Shown here: in pieces, positions 1 through 7,965 of the stretch
Position numbering within the stretch: the stretch's first letter is position 1
How the letters are laid out: each line of letters starts with the position of its first letter
NCBI GenBank assembly: GCA_958403395.1
Contig: CATXXF010000010.1
Coordinates: 1 to 51,894 of the forward strand
DNA length: 51,894 nucleotides
Direction of reading: 5' to 3'
Source of the DNA: an uncultured Collinsella sp.
Lineage (GTDB): Bacteria > Actinomycetota > Coriobacteriia > Coriobacteriales > Coriobacteriaceae
The notes under the pieces: generated by a model
What the model saw: only the letters and a program-made list of their open reading frames with translations
Told to the model about the DNA's origin: nothing
Databases searched by the model: none
Translations under genes and position numbers: made by a program

Positions 1-58
1 CATTATCGTCCCAAATCGGAAAAATGCTATATGTCAATTTTGGTCTAACAGAGCCAAA

Positions 59-88
59 GAAAAAGGACCCCATTGGGGCCCTTTGCAG
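59..88 (-). terminator. Rho-independent terminator of the hydrolase gene
   Basis: Read on the minus strand, the sequence just after the stop codon of the hydrolase gene forms a GC-rich hairpin (GGGCCCC, AATGG, then GGGGTCC) followed at once by TTTTTC. This is the usual form of an intrinsic terminator. Bases 1-58 hold nothing else I recognise. Confidence 0.75.
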
Positions 89-94
89 TTGCAC

Positions 95-1228
95 TTAGAT
101 GCGGTTCATCTGAGCGGCGACTTTGTTGTACCAGTCCTGCCACGTGGGCGGGCAGTACTTTTTGGCCGCTGCCGGGGTAAGGGTGGAGCCGTAGTTGGCG
201 CCCAGATAGGCAACGTGGGCGGAGATGCCCTCGCTCCAGCTGCCAAAGCTGCGCCAACCGCCGCCACGGGCACTCCAGCCCCAGGCGTTGTAAGAATTGG
301 CGCAATAAGCACCCTTGGTGCTCTCGATGCAGGCGATGGCGGGGGACCAACGGGGATCGACACCGGTATTCCAAGCGGCGACGGCAAAGTTATAGCCCTG
401 GCCTGCCATGGGGGAGCCGGCGAGATAATTGTCGATGCGGCTCGTCCACTCATTAATGAACGAATCGTAATCGGAACTACCGGTATTGGCGTTGTTCACC
501 GTGGTGTCGATGGTGGTGTTGGTGTTGGTGGCCTGGCTGCTGGAATTGCTGCCGCTTACGCCCTCGCCCGAGAGCTTCTCGGCGGCAGCGGCCTTATCGG
601 CCTCAAGCTTGGCAAGCTCGGCGGCATTTTCCTGCTCGGCTTTTGCCTGTGCCTCGCTGCGGAGCTGCTGGGCCTGCGCCAGCGCGTCCTCGGCGTTTTT
701 CTGCTCTGTCTCAAGCTGTGACTTGGCCTGCTGGAGCTCGGCCTTGTTCTGCTCGAGTTCGGTTTGCATGTTATTGAGCTCTTCGATCTCGTCGACGCTC
801 GAGCTCGTGATCTGGTTGGTGTATTTGCAGGTCGTGATGAACTCACCCAGGCTCTGCGCATTGACCAGGAAGCTCACGATGGGATTGGTGCCCTTCTGAT
901 ACTTGTACAGATCGCGCATGGCGGAGCTTGCCTTGGCCTGCTGCTCGGGAAGCTTGGCCTCGATTTCCTCGATGCTTGCCTCATTGGAGTCAATCTGCTT
1001 TTGCAGATCATCGAGTTTGGTGCGGGCGTCGTTGTAGGCGCTCGTGGCGGCTTCGATCTTCTGCTGGGCTGCGGAAAGCTGGTCCTGCGTTGCCTGCGAG
1101 GCGGCATACGCCGCAACGGGGGAGAGCATCGGCGTGGCCGTCAGCGCAACGGCGAGCGCGGCGCTCGTGATTATACGAGCCGGCTTCGACGCAATGAGCG
1201 CTGCGGTGCGATGATTCGAATGCTGCAT
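95..1228 (-). CDS. Secreted coiled-coil protein with C-terminal lysozyme-like domain (putative peptidoglycan hydrolase)
   Basis: About 377 aa. The N-terminus has a signal peptide: basic residues, a hydrophobic stretch, then an AYAA-type cleavage region near residue 43. Residues about 45-220 are a long Gln/Glu/Ala-rich coiled coil with a short hydrophobic break (IVSFLVNAQSLGEFI), the layout of CwlO/PcsB-type hydrolases. A Ser/Thr/Asn-rich linker follows. The C-terminal ~110 aa resemble a lysozyme/glucosaminidase fold, with a candidate catalytic Glu in AIACIESTKGA and an NAWGW motif. The ATG at 1228 is preferred over the in-frame TTG at 1243 because AGAGGG lies 5 bases upstream of it. Probably acts outside the membrane on peptidoglycan, with the coiled coil as a regulatory or FtsEX-contacting part (inference). 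The usual PcsB/CwlO catalytic domain (CHAP or NlpC/P60) is not visible. Confidence 0.8.
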   Translation of the reverse strand: MQHSNHRTAALIASKPARIITSAALAVALTATPMLSPVAAYAASQATQDQLSAAQQKIEAATSAYNDARTKLDDLQKQIDSNEASIEEIEAKLPEQQAKASSAMRDLYKYQKGTNPIVSFLVNAQSLGEFITTCKYTNQITSSSVDEIEELNNMQTELEQNKAELQQAKSQLETEQKNAEDALAQAQQLRSEAQAKAEQENAAELAKLEADKAAAAEKLSGEGVSGSNSSSQATNTNTTIDTTVNNANTGSSDYDSFINEWTSRIDNYLAGSPMAGQGYNFAVAAWNTGVDPRWSPAIACIESTKGAYCANSYNAWGWSARGGGWRSFGSWSEGISAHVAYLGANYGSTLTPAAAKKYCPPTWQDWYNKVAAQMNRI

Positions 1229-1288
1229 CCAGTCCCTCTGCAATCAATCGTAGGTTATGGTTCGAACGGTATTCTACTACTGCTTTCG

Positions 1289-1337
1289 ACCTCAACTTGA
1301 ACCTTAAAGGTTCCAAAGGGTCAAGTTGAACTTGAGG
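1289..1337 (-). promoter_or_regulatory. Clustered inverted repeats upstream of the hydrolase gene
   Basis: About 60-110 bp upstream of the hydrolase start are two nested palindromes. On the minus strand these are CAAGTT-C-AACTTG (inside CCTCAAGTTCAACTTGA) and AACCTT-T-AAGGTT, followed by CAAGTTGAGGT. The CCTCAAGTT/AACTTGAGG arms resemble operators of MerR-family regulators (known for the family; inferred here). A related 26-bp element lies upstream of mraZ at 42049-42074. No MerR gene is in the window. Confidence 0.5.
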
Positions 1338-1462
1338 CTTTGGCCTTGACCTGCAGAAATGGTGAATTGTTGAGAAACCATAGAGTTCAACTTTAACGTT
1401 ACAGAGCCCTGTTTGAGAGGAGTTTAAGGCTGTAAAAGCCATCTCAACGTGGGGTTTTACAA

Positions 1463-2095
1463 CTACAGCGTGCCCTTCTGGCGAGCCTGCTCAATCTCTT
1501 CGATGGCCTCGGCAGGGGTGAACGAACAGGTGCCGTCGCCGAGTTTGATTACCTGGATATCATCGCCGGCGTAGACCTCTCCACCCTTTAGTACCACGCC
1601 AAAAACGCCCTCGTGGGGAAAGATGCAGTCGCCGGCAAGATAGTAGATGGCGCAACGGGTGTGGCAGACCTTGCCGATCTGACTGATTTCGACGATCACG
1701 TCGCTTCCAAGCTTGAGCTGCGTTCCCAGGGGGAGCGAGAGCAGGTTGAGGCCCTGGGTTGTGAAGTTCTCGCCAAAGTCGCCCTCGTGCACATCGAGCC
1801 CGCGTGCCTCCGCCGTCTGGATGGACTCCGCGGCTAAAAAAGAGACCTGGCGGTGCCAATGCCCGGCGTGTGCGTCGGAGGCGAGGCCAAATTGCTCTAT
1901 AACGGTGTCGTGCCCGTCGGCGACGGGCGACTTGCGCGTGCCCTTGTGTGCCGACGTGTTGATCGAGACGATGCGGGCGGGTCCGTTGTAGGCGTCGTTT
2001 GCCGTGCACAGGGGAGCGGTCGCTTTCGCACGTTCCGCCAGCTCGCGCCTCGCGGCATTGAGGATGGGATTATCGGTCGGATGGTCTTGGGGCAC
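1463..2095 (-). CDS. MOSC domain-containing protein
   Basis: 210 aa, GTG start at 2095 with AAAGG about 8 bases upstream. The core (residues about 40-190) has MOSC-family features: VSINTS near the domain start, the DAHAGHWHRQVS segment, GDFGENF, and a C-terminal ISQIGKVCHTRCAIYY with a conserved-type Cys, then GVFGVVLKGGEV. MOSC domains bind sulfur or molybdenum cofactor; stand-alone YiiM-like members reduce N-hydroxylated compounds or pass sulfur in cofactor assembly. The substrate here cannot be told. The ~40-residue N-terminal extension is charged and unrecognised. The gene appears monocistronic, and no molybdopterin genes are nearby. Confidence 0.8.
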   Translation of the reverse strand: MPQDHPTDNPILNAARRELAERAKATAPLCTANDAYNGPARIVSINTSAHKGTRKSPVADGHDTVIEQFGLASDAHAGHWHRQVSFLAAESIQTAEARGLDVHEGDFGENFTTQGLNLLSLPLGTQLKLGSDVIVEISQIGKVCHTRCAIYYLAGDCIFPHEGVFGVVLKGGEVYAGDDIQVIKLGDGTCSFTPAEAIEEIEQARQKGTL

Positions 2096-2243
2096 GTGTG
2101 CGCCTTTCGCTCGAAGATGTCAATACGCTGAATCCTACAACAATGGTAGGTTCATTGCCCATTGTCATACAACGGTGAGCGCCGTCTTCGTGCTGGCCTT
2201 CGTGCTGGACGATTACGTCGATTGCCATAGATACGGTGGAGCT

Positions 2244-2273
2244 TTGGGCGCCGGCGGCTTGGCACGCTAGAAT
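2244..2273 (+). promoter_or_regulatory. Possible promoter of the ATP-grasp ligase gene
   Basis: TTGGGC (2244-2249) and TAGAAT (2268-2273) are spaced by 18 bp, about 57 bp ahead of the ligase start. The match to a housekeeping promoter is moderate. The rest of the 2096-2329 gap holds only a short CCCA/TGGG hairpin. Confidence 0.3.
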
Positions 2274-2329
2274 AATTCAGTTGCGCAAAGACCGCCCATT
2301 GTGTGGGCAGTTCATGATAGGAAGTTTCC

Positions 2330-3586
2330 ATGGCATTGCAATTTACAGAGCGCGAGTTCATTCCCGTGCTGCTCGGTGGCGACATCAACGCCTATTCGGT
2401 GGCGCGTGCCTTCTACGAGGAGTACCAGGTCAAGAGTCTGGTCTTTGGCAAGTATCAGACGGGTCCCGCGTACCGCAGCCAGATTATCGACTACACGCCC
2501 AACGTGGATATCGACACCATGCCCGTGATGCTCAAAACCGTCAACGGCATTGCCCAAGCGCATGCCGACAAGACGATTGTCCTTGTGGGCTGTGGCGACA
2601 ACTATGTCGCTCTCGTGGCTCAAGCCAAGGATGCTCATGAGCTGGCGGATAACATCGTCGCTCCCTACGCGCCCTACAGCATGCTCGAGCAGTGCCAGAA
2701 GAAGGAGATCTTCTACGAGCTGTGCGAGAAGCATGGCGTGCCCTATCCGCACACGTTTACCTTTACCAAGGCGATGCTCAATGCCCAGGGTGAGGCGCCT
2801 GCCGAAGTGCTCGACCAGATCGATTTTCCTTACCCGATGATTCTGAAGCCTTCTGACGGCATCATGTGGTGGCAGCACGAGTTCGAGGGCCAGAAGAAGG
2901 CCTATGAGATTGCCGACCGCGCCGAGCTGGAACAGGTCATTCGCGATTCGTATGCCAGCGGCTACACCGACGATCTGATCTTGCAGGATCGCGTGCCCGG
3001 CAACGACGAGTACATGCGCGTACTCACCAGCTATTCCGACCGCAACGGTAAGGTTCGCATGATGTGCCTGGGCCATGTGCTGCTCGAGGAGCATCAGCCC
3101 CACGGTGTCGGCAACCATGCCTGTATCATTACCGAGCCCAACGACGAGCTCATGGGCGGCGTGCGCAAGTTGCTCGAGGACCTTCACTTTGTGGGCTATT
3201 CCAACTTTGACGTTAAGTACGACGAGCGCGACGGCTCGTTTAAGTTCTTCGATTTCAACACGCGCCAGGGCCGCAGCAACTACTACGTTACCAACAGCGG
3301 CTTTAACGTTGCCAAGTATGTGGTGGACGAGTATGTGTTTAACCGCCCGTTTGAGCCGGAGTTTGTGACGGCGCAGGACGAGGCCCTGTGGATGGTCGTT
3401 CCCATGGGCGTCGTCGACAAGTACGTCAAGGATCCCGAGCTGCGCGCTAAGGTGCATCGCCTGGACAAGGAAGGCAAGGGCGCCGACCCTTCGTTTATGA
3501 AGGGCGACTCTGTCTTTAACCGCTGGCTGCGCATGTGGCACACCAAGCTGCGCCACTTTAAGCTGTTCAAGACGTATTACAAGTAG
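2330..3586 (+). CDS. ATP-grasp carboxylate-amine ligase, candidate D-aspartate ligase of the peptidoglycan cross-bridge
   Basis: 418 aa. ATG preceded by AGGAAG at 6-bp spacing. ATP-grasp features: an N-terminal Rossmann-like region, PYPMILKPSDG with the ATP-binding Lys, ILQDRVPGNDEYM, and the C-terminal metal-binding strand FKFFDFNTRQGRSNY supplying Asp, Asn and Arg. There is no signal peptide, so it acts in the cytoplasm. Length (Enterococcus faecium Asl is about 424 aa as I recall) and the adjacent aspartate/glutamate racemase match the Asl/Rac pair that adds D-Asp to the side chain of residue 3 of the stem peptide. The substrate is inferred from context; related ATP-grasp ligases use other amino acids. 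The racemase starts 84 bp downstream on the same strand, probably in one transcript. Confidence 0.75.
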   Translation: MALQFTEREFIPVLLGGDINAYSVARAFYEEYQVKSLVFGKYQTGPAYRSQIIDYTPNVDIDTMPVMLKTVNGIAQAHADKTIVLVGCGDNYVALVAQAKDAHELADNIVAPYAPYSMLEQCQKKEIFYELCEKHGVPYPHTFTFTKAMLNAQGEAPAEVLDQIDFPYPMILKPSDGIMWWQHEFEGQKKAYEIADRAELEQVIRDSYASGYTDDLILQDRVPGNDEYMRVLTSYSDRNGKVRMMCLGHVLLEEHQPHGVGNHACIITEPNDELMGGVRKLLEDLHFVGYSNFDVKYDERDGSFKFFDFNTRQGRSNYYVTNSGFNVAKYVVDEYVFNRPFEPEFVTAQDEALWMVVPMGVVDKYVKDPELRAKVHRLDKEGKGADPSFMKGDSVFNRWLRMWHTKLRHFKLFKTYYK

Positions 3587-3670
3587 ATGAGTGCGGCGCC
3601 CGTCCGGTTTACATCGGGCGGGCGCGGGTATGATACGCGCAATTGCGCAAGCGTCACCAAGGAGGCGGCG

Positions 3671-4417
3671 ATGGAAAAGCTGGGAGTTATCGGCGGCATG
3701 GGCGCCGAGGCCACGTCGTATTACTACGACCAGGTGGTGCGTCATACGGCTGCTGCCTGCGATCAGGAACATATCGACATGGTGGTGCTCTCCAAGTCGA
3801 CCATGCCCGACCGCACACTGGCCATTAAGACCGGCGAGCATGCCAAGCTCCTGGCGACCATGAAAGAGTGTGCCCAGGCACTCGAGTCGCTGGGCTGTGC
3901 GCACATTGCCATTCCCTGCAACACGTCACACTACTTCTACGACCAGATCCAGTCGTTTACGAAGGTGCCGATTATCCACATGCCGCGTGAGTCGGTGCGC
4001 TATGCTCTGGCCGGTGCGGTGATGGGGGAGTGCGAGTTCGACCCCAACCTGAGTATGCCGGCCGAGCCGGTGCACAAGATTGGCATCATGGGCACCGACG
4101 GAACCGTGGACGCGGGCGTCTACGGCCGCGAATGTAAGGCTGCGGGTGTTGAGGTCGTCTATCCCAGCGAGAAACGTCAGAACGATGTGATGTCGCTTAT
4201 CTACGATGATGTGAAGGCCGGACGTGAGCCCGATATGGATAAGTTCGACCGCGTGATGTGGGAGTTCGCCCGTAGCGGCTGCGACCGCGTCATTCTGGCC
4301 TGCACCGAGCTATCGGTGCTACAGAAGTACCGAGAGATGCCCGAGATCACCCTCGACGCCATGGATGTCCTGGTGCGCGAATCCATCATCCGCAGCGGCG
4401 CCCCCTACCGCCTCTAG
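3671..4417 (+). CDS. Aspartate/glutamate racemase family protein
   Basis: 248 aa. The start at 3671 is chosen because AAGGAGG lies 7 bases upstream and the family N-terminus KLGVIGGMG follows at once; an upstream in-frame start at 3587 would add 28 unrelated residues. Both catalytic cysteines of the cofactor-independent two-cysteine racemases are visible: Cys83 in IPCNTSHYF and Cys211 in ILACTELSVL. It should interconvert L- and D-aspartate (or glutamate) in the cytoplasm. Next to the ATP-grasp ligase, the simplest reading is D-Asp supply for that ligase. MurI, which makes D-Glu, is also in this superfamily, but the HIAIPCNTSHYF form fits the aspartate racemase branch better. Confidence 0.8.
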   Translation: MEKLGVIGGMGAEATSYYYDQVVRHTAAACDQEHIDMVVLSKSTMPDRTLAIKTGEHAKLLATMKECAQALESLGCAHIAIPCNTSHYFYDQIQSFTKVPIIHMPRESVRYALAGAVMGECEFDPNLSMPAEPVHKIGIMGTDGTVDAGVYGRECKAAGVEVVYPSEKRQNDVMSLIYDDVKAGREPDMDKFDRVMWEFARSGCDRVILACTELSVLQKYREMPEITLDAMDVLVRESIIRSGAPYRL

Positions 4418-4477
4418 CTTCCGATCCGCTAAAAAAGGGACAGGTTAATTTTGGTAGGTTTTATCTGGTGAAACAGT

Positions 4478-4515
4478 AAAGGCCTCGACTCGTTTGGTGC
4501 GAGCCGAGGCCTTTT
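4478..4515. terminator. Bidirectional terminator between racemase and ecfT
   Basis: AAAGGCCTCGACTCG pairs with CGAGCCGAGGCCTTTT around a short loop. The A-run on one side and T-run on the other suit termination of both converging genes. Confidence 0.85.
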
Positions 4516-4543
4516 GCGTTGGGCGGTTGCTGTCGGTGGTGAA

Positions 4544-5290
4544 CTAGAACAGAAAGCCGATGGCGATGAGGGCGATGCTGACGATGAGCACGGCGATGTC
4601 TAGGCCCTTGATGGGGTAGCGCTTGTACGAGCTGGCGCGCGTACGCAGATAGAAGCCGCGCTGTTCTGCCGCCAAGGCTGTGGCATCGGTCTTGCCCACG
4701 CTCGAGATGAGCAGCGGCACGCACAGTGGCAGCATGAGCTTAAGCTTCTTGATGGGGTTCTTGGTGTCGTACTCGACGCCGCGTGCGGTCTGCGCCTCCA
4801 TGATGGCGTTCATCTCCTGACCAAACACCGGCACAAAGCGCAGCGCCGTGGTAAAGGTGAAGGCATAGCGATACGGCACGTGCAGCACCTCGACGCAGGC
4901 GTTGGCAAGGTCGTTGAGCTTGGTCACCATGAGCATGAGGATGAGTGGTAACGCCACACCCAGCAGGCGCAGGCAGGCCTTCGATCCTGTGATGAGGCCT
5001 GTGTCGGTGATAAAGCCCCACACCACGTTGCCATCGCGCACAAAGGCCAGCTGGAGCACCAGCATGATAAGCGCGAGCGGAATCAGCAAATTGAGCAGCG
5101 AGAGCAGACGGTCGACGACGCCGGCATAGGCACCCAGCGCAAGGGTGAGTGCCAAAAAGCCCAACAGCGCCACGTAGGTGTCGGACAAGAAGATGCCGAC
5201 GATGATGGCGGCGGCGAGGCCCAGTTTGACGACGGGATTCAGGCGATGCAGCAGCGTATCGCCCGGCATGTAGTCGATGACGTTAACCAC
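4544..5290 (-). CDS. ecfT: ECF transporter transmembrane T component
   Basis: About 248 aa from GTG at 5290; an ATG at 5323 would add 11 residues but lies inside ecfA. The GTG has AAGGAG 10 bases upstream and overlaps the ecfA stop by 8 bp, a translational-coupling layout. The protein has five or so hydrophobic segments (for example AAAIIVGIFLSDTYVALLGFL), and the cytoplasmic coupling region has MEAQTARGVEYD and a second LAAEQRGFYLR, matching the two Arg-Gly motifs by which EcfT contacts the ATPases. It links ATP hydrolysis to the substrate-binding S component in the membrane. As the last gene of the run, it is followed by the bidirectional terminator. Confidence 0.9.
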   Translation of the reverse strand: MVNVIDYMPGDTLLHRLNPVVKLGLAAAIIVGIFLSDTYVALLGFLALTLALGAYAGVVDRLLSLLNLLIPLALIMLVLQLAFVRDGNVVWGFITDTGLITGSKACLRLLGVALPLILMLMVTKLNDLANACVEVLHVPYRYAFTFTTALRFVPVFGQEMNAIMEAQTARGVEYDTKNPIKKLKLMLPLCVPLLISSVGKTDATALAAEQRGFYLRTRASSYKRYPIKGLDIAVLIVSIALIAIGFLF

Positions 5291-7034
5291 GGTGGACCAT
5301 CTCCTTGGTAATTCGAACGACATCGGTGACCTCGCTCACTTGCGCAAAAGCGGGAGAGACGGAAGATGCCAGACGGCGCGAGAGTTCAATAACCTGGGGA
5401 GGCTCCACGTAGGCACGCCGCATGAGATCGATGTTCGAGAATAGCTCGTGCGTGCGGCCGCGGTCGAGGATGCGACCGTCGGCCATTACCACAATGCGCT
5501 CGGCAAAATCCGAGACGACTTCCATATCGTGGCAGACCATGATAACGGCGCAACCACGCTCGGCCATGGTGCGCACCGTTTCCATGACGGTCATGCACTC
5601 GCGGTAATCAAGGCCACTCGTGGGCTCGTCGAGCACGACGATCTTGGGCTCAACTACTACGACGGAGGCAAGCGCCACCATTTGTCGCTGGCCGCGCGAA
5701 AGGGAGAACGGTGCCTCGTCGGCGGGCAGACCAAAGCGGTCGATGACCAGCTGGGCGCGACGCAGCGCCTCGGCGCGGTCCATGCCGCCCAGTTCCAAGC
5801 CAAAGGCGACCTCGTCGAGTACGGTGTCCTTGCAGATCTGGCGGTCGGGGTTTTGGAAGAGGGTCGCGACCTCGCGGGCAATGCGGCTCGCGGGAACGGC
5901 TGCGGTATCCAGTCCCGTGACGCGCACGCTGCCCGAGGCAGGCTTAAGCAGGCCTGTGAGCAGTTTGGTGAGTGTGGTCTTGCCGGCGCCGTTTTGGCCG
6001 ACGATGCCCACGAGCTCGCCAGGATAGAGCGTCAGGCTAAGGTCGTGTACGGCGGCTCCGCCATTGGGATAGGCAAACTCAACATGGTCGAAGGTGAGTA
6101 CGGGTTCGGCGTCCTTGGCATGAGGACGCAACGACGGTGCATGCGGGGAACCGGCGGGCGCCTGGGCTTCGATAGCCGCGTGTGCGGGGTCGACGATGCC
6201 CGAAATCAGGCGCTCGGCCTCATCGACATCCAAGCAGGGGGTACCGCTTACCAGGCCATCGGCCTCGAGGCTATTGAAGATACGCGTGACGCGAGGGCAG
6301 TCGACGCCGATGGCACGGAGCTCGTCGGTATGCGCGAAGACCTCGTGCGGCTCGCCCTGTAGCGCGATTTCGCCATGATTGAGCACGAGCACGCGGTTGC
6401 AATACTCCGAAAGCAGGGCGACTTTTTGCTCAACGACGACGATGGTGATGCCGAGTGCGCGGTTGGCCTCGCGTAGGGTCTCGAAGACCAGCGTGGAGCT
6501 GGCGGGGTCGAGCGCCGCGGTGGGTTCGTCGAGCACGAGCACGCGCGGACGCATGGCGAGGATGGCGGCGATGGCAACCTTTTGCTTTTGGCCGCCCGAA
6601 AGCGTGGCGATCTCGCGGTCGCGCAGGTCGCTGATGCCGACGGTCTTAAGCGTCTCGCTCACACGTTGCTCGATCTGGTCGTGGGAAACGCCAAAGTTCT
6701 CCAGGCCAAAAAGCATCTCGTCCTCGACGACCGAGGCGACCATTTGCGTGTCGATGTCCTGCAACACACTGCCGACGATCTGCGATACGTCGGTGAGCGA
6801 GACCTCGCAGGTGTCGTGGCCGTCAACTAACACGGAGCCATAAAAGGCGCCGGTGTAATGGTGGGGTACGGCTCCCGACAGGCAGGCGGCAAGTGTGGAC
6901 TTGCCGGCGCCCGAAGGCCCGATAATGCCGATAAAATCTCCCCTGTTCACGCCGAGCGAGATATGCTTAAGCGCCTGCTCGGTCTGCGTGCCATAGGAGA
7001 ACGAGACATCGTCGACGTTGATGATCGTTTCCAT
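5283..7034 (-). CDS. ecfA: Fused ECF transporter ATP-binding protein (two ABC domains, EcfA1-EcfA2 type)
   Basis: 583 aa with two complete ABC ATPase domains. Domain 1 (residues about 1-245): Walker A GPSGAGKS at 39-46, signature LSGGQ at 145-149, Walker B ending in Glu170 (VLVLDEPTAALD). A ~65-residue linker follows. Domain 2 (about 312-555): Walker A GQNGAGKT at 346-353, signature LSRGQ at 445-449 with Arg in place of the first Gly, and Walker B Glu470. The fusion replaces the usual EcfA1/EcfA2 pair and should give a pseudo-heterodimer under EcfT. The gene overlaps ecfT. About 210 bp with two inverted repeats separate it from the S gene upstream, so it may have its own promoter or rely on read-through. 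Confidence 0.92.
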   Translation of the reverse strand: METIINVDDVSFSYGTQTEQALKHISLGVNRGDFIGIIGPSGAGKSTLAACLSGAVPHHYTGAFYGSVLVDGHDTCEVSLTDVSQIVGSVLQDIDTQMVASVVEDEMLFGLENFGVSHDQIEQRVSETLKTVGISDLRDREIATLSGGQKQKVAIAAILAMRPRVLVLDEPTAALDPASSTLVFETLREANRALGITIVVVEQKVALLSEYCNRVLVLNHGEIALQGEPHEVFAHTDELRAIGVDCPRVTRIFNSLEADGLVSGTPCLDVDEAERLISGIVDPAHAAIEAQAPAGSPHAPSLRPHAKDAEPVLTFDHVEFAYPNGGAAVHDLSLTLYPGELVGIVGQNGAGKTTLTKLLTGLLKPASGSVRVTGLDTAAVPASRIAREVATLFQNPDRQICKDTVLDEVAFGLELGGMDRAEALRRAQLVIDRFGLPADEAPFSLSRGQRQMVALASVVVVEPKIVVLDEPTSGLDYRECMTVMETVRTMAERGCAVIMVCHDMEVVSDFAERIVVMADGRILDRGRTHELFSNIDLMRRAYVEPPQVIELSRRLASSVSPAFAQVSEVTDVVRITKEMVHRG

Positions 7035-7054
7035 GGATACCTTTCATAGTCATC

Positions 7055-7094
7055 GGGGACGTTCTTAAATGACTAGTCGTTTAAGAACGTCCCC
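7055..7094. repeat. 40-bp near-perfect palindrome
   Basis: GGGGACGTTCTTAAA and TTTAAGAACGTCCCC are perfect 15-bp arms. The 10-bp centre TGACTAGTCG is itself palindromic (GACTAGTC) apart from its end bases. It lies 20 bp upstream of the ecfA start, where it could act as a protein-binding site or a dispersed REP-like element. No T-run follows, so termination is less likely. Confidence 0.75.
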
Positions 7095-7140
7095 AAAAGC
7101 TAGTTGTTTGGGACAGTCTTTGGTGGTGAAGCACGGAGAC

Positions 7141-7239
7141 GGCTTTACGAGGGGCCCCAGGTTGGCGCGAAAGAGGAGCGAAGCGTACTTGGGTACGCGA
7201 GCGACGAATGAACGCCAACCTGGGGTGGCTCGTAAAGCC
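7141..7239. repeat. Long interrupted inverted repeat after the S-component gene
   Basis: Arms of 27 nt (7141-7167 and 7213-7239) pair as 11 bp, a 4-nt internal loop, then 12 bp. Inside is a second small hairpin, GCGTAC-TTGG-GTACGC, flanked by AAGAGGAGCGAA and GAGCGACGAATGAA. It starts 7 bp after the S-gene stop. It probably limits transcription or protects the 3' end, and may leave ecfA/ecfT with separate expression from the S gene (inference). Confidence 0.7.
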
Positions 7240-7246
7240 GAGCGGG

Positions 7247-7819
7247 TTAGTTGAGCTTCAGGGCCTTCTGGATGGGCAGATAGAGAGCGCCAACCAGGAT
7301 GGCGTTAAAGACGGCGGTCATAGCGACGACGGGCAGCATGGCAGCGGCGAGCTCGCCCACCACGCCGAGCATGGCCATCTTGATGACCATGAAGATGACG
7401 CCCGAGACAAAGGTGGTCACGAACGTTGCGACGATGGCGACGGCGGGCTTAGCCTGGCCGTTCTTGGCAGCAGCGTTGACGATGCCGGCCATGAGCATGG
7501 CGGCGATGCCCTCAGCGGCAAAATCAACGAACGGCGAGGTGGTGGTGATCTGGATTACGGCGGCCGAGATCAGGCCGATAACGAGCGCCTGACCGATGTT
7601 GGGGCGCACGACCAGGATGGTGAGGCAGAAGGCCGAGATGATGAACTCGGGGCTGATCATGCCGCCCGAGATGCCGGAGATGGCCTTGCCGACGGTGAAG
7701 TTGAGGATGAAGCCGGCGGCAAGCAGGATGGCGAGCAAGACGAGGGCACGGACGTCGAGTTTGCCGCGGTCGGCGGTCTGGACGGTGCGGGGCTGGGCGG
7801 CGGTGGTGTTCTGAGGCAT
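7247..7819 (-). CDS. ECF transporter S component, probable tryptophan (or tryptophan-related) uptake
   Basis: 190 aa. Start at 7819 with GAAAGGAC upstream; longer in-frame readings run through the upstream terminator and are not real. Six or so hydrophobic helices of S-component style are visible: ALVLLAILLAAGFILNF, EFIISAFCLTILVV, ALVIGLISAAVIQI, IAAMLMAGIV, AIVATFVTTFVSGVIFMVI and MLPVVAMTAVFNAILVGALY. It should bind a small substrate in the membrane and dock on EcfT/EcfAA' encoded just downstream. Substrate inference: transcription is preceded by a leader peptide with three adjacent Trp codons plus a terminator, so it should respond to charged tRNA-Trp. TrpP-type S components are the known analogue; membership of that family was not tested. 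Confidence 0.82.
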   Translation of the reverse strand: MPQNTTAAQPRTVQTADRGKLDVRALVLLAILLAAGFILNFTVGKAISGISGGMISPEFIISAFCLTILVVRPNIGQALVIGLISAAVIQITTTSPFVDFAAEGIAAMLMAGIVNAAAKNGQAKPAVAIVATFVTTFVSGVIFMVIKMAMLGVVGELAAAMLPVVAMTAVFNAILVGALYLPIQKALKLN

Positions 7820-7897
7820 GGTGAAAGTCCTTTCGGAGGGGAAGTGCAAGAGAAGAAAGCGGGGGCGCGCGATGCGAATGCGATCGGGCTCGAGATA

Positions 7898-7929
7898 GAA
7901 AAAGGCCCCCGGTCGAAACCGGAGGCCTT
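7898..7929 (-). terminator. Attenuator terminator ahead of the S-component gene
   Basis: On the minus strand a 12-bp stem (AAGGCCTCCGGT with ACCGGGGGCCTT, one G-U pair) closes a TTCG tetraloop and is followed by TTTTTC. It lies between the Trp leader peptide and the S-gene start. The TCGACCG of its loop and 3' arm is complementary to CGGTCGA (7972-7978) at the end of the leader peptide, so the two structures are mutually exclusive. Confidence 0.85.
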
Positions 7930-7965
7930 CCAATCACCTAGAGCGCAAAAACAGGTGTGAGGGAC

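Noticed and set aside
2312..3904. 530-aa minus-strand frame opposite the ATP-grasp ligase
   Set aside because: Composition of a shadow frame; the plus-strand genes have clear motifs and ribosome sites.
7820..7933. N-terminal extension of the S component to 7933
   Set aside because: It would translate through the terminator hairpin; the start at 7819 has a ribosome site and fits family length.
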